In this document: piece by piece, positions 61,577-64,000 of the stretch | How the letters are laid out: the number at the start of each line of letters is the position of its first letter | Position numbering within the stretch: the stretch's first letter is position 1 | From: Yimella sp. cx-51 | GTDB taxonomy: Bacteria; Actinomycetota; Actinomycetes; Actinomycetales; Dermatophilaceae | DNA length: 64,000 nt | Reading direction: 5' to 3' | NCBI RefSeq assembly: GCF_017654605.1 | Contig: NZ_CP072113.1 | Coordinates: 1,736,001-1,800,000 of the forward strand | Notes under the pieces: model-generated | What the model saw: only the letters and a program-made list of their open reading frames with translations | The model's database searches: none | Told to the model about the DNA's origin: nothing | Translations under genes and position numbers: made by a program

Positions 61577-61671
61577 CCCTGGGGTGGCGGCTGAGGAGCG
61601 CTGGATGAACCACGCGATCAAGGGATCCGTGGCCACTGGAAGACCACCACCCAGCACGGATGCGGCTCGCC

Positions 61672-62646
61672 TCATCGCCGGCGTGCAGACCGTACGGCTG
61701 CGACGACTTCCTTCACCCATTGCATCGGGTGGTCCGACCACTGCCGCTTCTGGGCATCTGTCGCATTCGCCAGCGCTCGGCGCCACCCGATGATGCGACC
61801 GACCCGGGCCAGCAGCAGCGCGTCGGGAAGTACCTTCGACAATTCGGCCGACGACGCGAGGTCCGACCAGCACGCCAGGCAGGCCCGCACCATGCGAGCG
61901 TCGCGCTCTGGGTCAGCGGGCAGATCGAAGTGGTACGACGGGCCGCGCAGCGGAATCAGCAACGAGCACAATGGATTTCCGAGATAGGTGTCACCCCAGT
62001 CGAGAATGCGCGAGTCATGCATGCTGGCACTTGCCGCGTCGGCGACAAAGACATTGCCGGCATGCAGGTCGTCGTGCTGGACGGTGGTCGGCAGGCCGAC
62101 CGCGTCGAGGCGCGCCGCGGCGTCACGTAACGCGGGTGTGGCCTCTGCGGTCAGGCCCTCACTCGTCCACTCCTGCACCAGATCGCAGGGACGGAGGGTG
62201 GGCACGCCGGCCGCCGCCATCGCATCGACCACCTTGACGGACGCTCGTTGCGCCCGGGCATATCGGCGAAGCACCGCCGAGAGGTGCCCCGTGATGTTCT
62301 GCGCGTCGGCAACGTCGCGCAGGGTCGGCCCTTGATCCGGCACGAGCAACCAACCCCGCTCGGCATCGGCGGACCACAACGTAGGGACGAGGTCAGGCGC
62401 GACGTCGGTGAGTGCGTCGAGCACCGGCACCTCGGCTCGTTGCTGCGGTGCGCCTGCCTTGAACCACACGCGTCCGTGATCGGTATCGACCACGAGAAGG
62501 GTCGACCATGGGCGCAGGCGCGGTTGCCGCGGTGACGTGGGTATGCGCGTGATACCGCGGCGTTCGAGGTTGTCGTCGATCCAGGCCGTCGCATCGCGCA
62601 ACCACTCGCGCGAGGACCACAGATCAGTCGTGAAGTACTCGCCCAA
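61672..62646 (-). CDS. Phosphotransferase of the aminoglycoside/choline kinase-like family
   Basis: 324 residues from ATG 62646. Kinase-like motifs: TTVQHDDLHAGNVFV (catalytic loop H-D-D-L-H-x-x-N) and RILDWGDTYLGNP (metal Asp). The N-terminal lobe is WSTLLVVDTDHGRVWFKAG with the nucleotide Lys. It phosphorylates a small hydroxyl compound, not necessarily an antibiotic. It starts three bases after the dxs stop, so the two are co-transcribed. Confidence 0.87.
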   Translation of the reverse strand: MGEYFTTDLWSSREWLRDATAWIDDNLERRGITRIPTSPRQPRLRPWSTLLVVDTDHGRVWFKAGAPQQRAEVPVLDALTDVAPDLVPTLWSADAERGWLLVPDQGPTLRDVADAQNITGHLSAVLRRYARAQRASVKVVDAMAAAGVPTLRPCDLVQEWTSEGLTAEATPALRDAAARLDAVGLPTTVQHDDLHAGNVFVADAASASMHDSRILDWGDTYLGNPLCSLLIPLRGPSYHFDLPADPERDARMVRACLACWSDLASSAELSKVLPDALLLARVGRIIGWRRALANATDAQKRQWSDHPMQWVKEVVAAVRSARRR

Positions 62647-62649
62647 CGA

Positions 62650-64000
62650 TCAATGGGACGCGATACGGGCCAGGACGTCGGTCGTGATGACGTCAGGCGT
62701 CAGGCCGATCGACTCCAGCACCTGACCGCGCGACGCGTGATCGAGGAACCGATGCGGAATGCCGTAGGTGTGAACCGGCACGTCGACACCCGCGGATCGC
62801 AGCGCATGCGAGACGGCGACGCCGACACCGTGAGTAACCAGGTTGTCCTCGATCACGACCACGCGCCCGACCGACCGCGCTTGCTCGACGATCGCTTCGT
62901 TCACGGGGATAACCCATCGCGGGTCGATCACCAGAGTCGAATGCCCTTGTGCTTCAAGCTTTTCCGCGACGCTGATCGCGGCCGCGCACATCGAGCCGAC
63001 CGCCACCACCAGTACTTGCGGCGCGGACGCGTCGTGCAGCACGTCGAGGCCATTGTTCTGCCGAACAGCAGTGAGCGGTTCGGCGACGTCGCCCTTCGGG
63101 AAGCGGATGACCGTCGGGGCATCGTCGACCTCGACCGCCTCGCGCAGCTGCGCCTTGACCTGCTCCCCGTCGCGCGGTGCGGCCAGTCGCAGCCCGGGCA
63201 CGATCGAGCAGATCGCCATGTCCCACATGCCGTTGTGCGACGGGCCGTCCGAGCCGGTGACGCCGGCACGGTCAAGCACGAAGGTCACGCCCTGCTTGTG
63301 CAGCGCGCAGTCCATGAGCAACTGGTCGAATGCGCGGTTGAGGAAGGTGGCGTAGATCGCCACAACCGGGTGCAGGCCGCCGAATGAGAGACCGGCGGCC
63401 ATCGTGGCGGCATGCTGCTCGGCGATGCCGACGTCGAAGACCCGCTCGGGGTACTTGGCGGCGAACTGGTCGAGGCCGACCGGGATCAGCATCGCCGCGG
63501 TGATGGCGACGATGTCGTCGCGTTGGGCTCCCAGGCGCACCATCTCGTCGCTGAACTCATCGGTCCAGATGCGCCCAGACACCTCGAACGGTAGCCCGGT
63601 CTCGGGATTGAACTTGCCGATGCCGTGCCATTGATCGCCCTCGTGTTCGGCCGCCGGCGCGTAGCCGCGGCCCTTCTGGGTGATCACGTGCACCAAGCAT
63701 GGGCCGCCGTAGGTCTTCGCCTTCTCCAGCGCATGTTCGACAGCCTGCTCGTCGTGACCGTCTACCGGTCCCACGTACTTCAGACCGAGGTCTTCGAACA
63801 TGCCACGCTGCGGCGAGAGGACATCCTTGATGCCCTTCTTCATGCCGTGCAACGACTGGTACATCGCGTTGCCGAGGACGGGAGTCTGCTGTAGCCGCGC
63901 CTTGCCCCAGTCGAGAACCTGCTCGTACTGGCGGGTGGTGCGCAGCGTGGCGAGATGTTCGGCAAGACCGCCGATGGTCGGGGCGTAGGACCGCTCGTTG
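62650..64000 (-). CDS. dxs: 1-deoxy-D-xylulose-5-phosphate synthase (5' end outside window)
   Basis: 450 codons are visible; the frame is open at the window edge ([16 protein letters not shown]...), so the ATG-like codon at 63864 is internal, not the start. It covers the central and C-terminal parts: [87 protein letters not shown] and the transketolase C-domain. It makes DXP from pyruvate and glyceraldehyde-3-phosphate with TPP, the first step of the MEP isoprenoid route. Confidence 0.95.
   Translation of the reverse strand, partial: NERSYAPTIGGLAEHLATLRTTRQYEQVLDWGKARLQQTPVLGNAMYQSLHGMKKGIKDVLSPQRGMFEDLGLKYVGPVDGHDEQAVEHALEKAKTYGGPCLVHVITQKGRGYAPAAEHEGDQWHGIGKFNPETGLPFEVSGRIWTDEFSDEMVRLGAQRDDIVAITAAMLIPVGLDQFAAKYPERVFDVGIAEQHAATMAAGLSFGGLHPVVAIYATFLNRAFDQLLMDCALHKQGVTFVLDRAGVTGSDGPSHNGMWDMAICSIVPGLRLAAPRDGEQVKAQLREAVEVDDAPTVIRFPKGDVAEPLTAVRQNNGLDVLHDASAPQVLVVAVGSMCAAAISVAEKLEAQGHSTLVIDPRWVIPVNEAIVEQARSVGRVVVIEDNLVTHGVGVAVSHALRSAGVDVPVHTYGIPHRFLDHASRGQVLESIGLTPDVITTDVLARIASH

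Noticed and set aside
63728-63864. Dxs start at the ATG at 63864
   Set aside because: The frame continues upstream with clear Dxs sequence to the window edge, so this codon is internal.
1-64000. CRISPR arrays, rRNA genes, prophage structural genes, conjugation genes
   Set aside because: None were seen: no regularly spaced repeats, no rRNA-like stretches, no capsid, tail, relaxase or VirB/TraG-like proteins.

Overview
The window is high-GC DNA with GTG and TTG starts, ATGA/TGATG gene overlaps, a GlgX, and a heme branch of the coproporphyrin-dependent type (HemE, HemY/CgoX, HemQ). This points to a Gram-positive actinobacterium, probably Micrococcales (Dermacoccaceae-like); the genus is inference. 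Both window edges cut genes: an MT0933-like antitoxin on the left and dxs on the right.

Region 1 (1-5983) is ordinary chromosome: a MarR regulator divergent from an ABC exporter with a clear operator between them, a cupin, and a gluconate uptake module (gntP-type permease, gluconokinase, FadR/GntR regulator) with a palindromic operator in the divergent gap.

Region 2 (6136-29069) is a 22.9-kb mobile element and the main result. It is bounded by 12-bp terminal inverted repeats (GTGAAGTTCCCA / TGGGAACTTCAC) and flanked by a 5-bp direct repeat, TTGGT. The insertion lies exactly at the 3' end of a tRNA-Val(CAC) gene, so the duplicated bases read ACCAA on the tRNA strand: discriminator base, CCA tail and one more base. 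Removing the element and one TTGGT copy rebuilds a continuous tRNA 3' flank, and a second natural copy of that flank at 5984-6028 confirms the rebuilt sequence. At the right end are two genes joined by a 4-base overlap at a TTG start. One is a tyrosine-recombinase-like protein whose catalytic Arg, His and Tyr positions look substituted; the other is a 603-residue DDE transposase (D158, D298, E478). I do not recognise this pair as a described transposon family. The cargo is mostly defence: an ImmA/IrrE-type protease with a partner, a HEPN protein, PD-(D/E)xK nucleases, a coiled-coil TIR protein, a nuclease-NACHT STAND protein, a type III restriction-modification pair, three small HTH regulators with palindromic sites, a lipoprotein and several unrecognised proteins. 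There are no conjugation genes.

Region 3 (29071-36587) holds the intact target tRNA-Val, a TIGR02611 membrane protein, pabC and pabB, and two related tRNA clusters (Val-Gly and Val-Cys-Gly), each followed by a strong terminator. Between the clusters lie an ABC exporter and a truncated, frameshifted FecCD-type siderophore permease. A YihY/BrkB membrane protein follows.

Region 4 (36677-64000) is mainly housekeeping: glgX, a PPK2 kinase, a RibD-C reductase, an alpha/beta hydrolase, a LigC-type ATP-dependent ligase convergent with a LigD-type polymerase, a secreted lamin-tail nuclease, msrB, hemQ, hemY, a MocR regulator divergent from a YczE-like protein, hemE, a DUF3000 gene with RNase D, fatty acid beta-oxidation fadA/fadB, a helix-turn-helix MurA homologue with its own palindrome, and a glycerophosphodiesterase. 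A decayed patch (60.1-61.6 kb) with broken alcohol dehydrogenase and aldo/keto reductase genes precedes a phosphotransferase and dxs.
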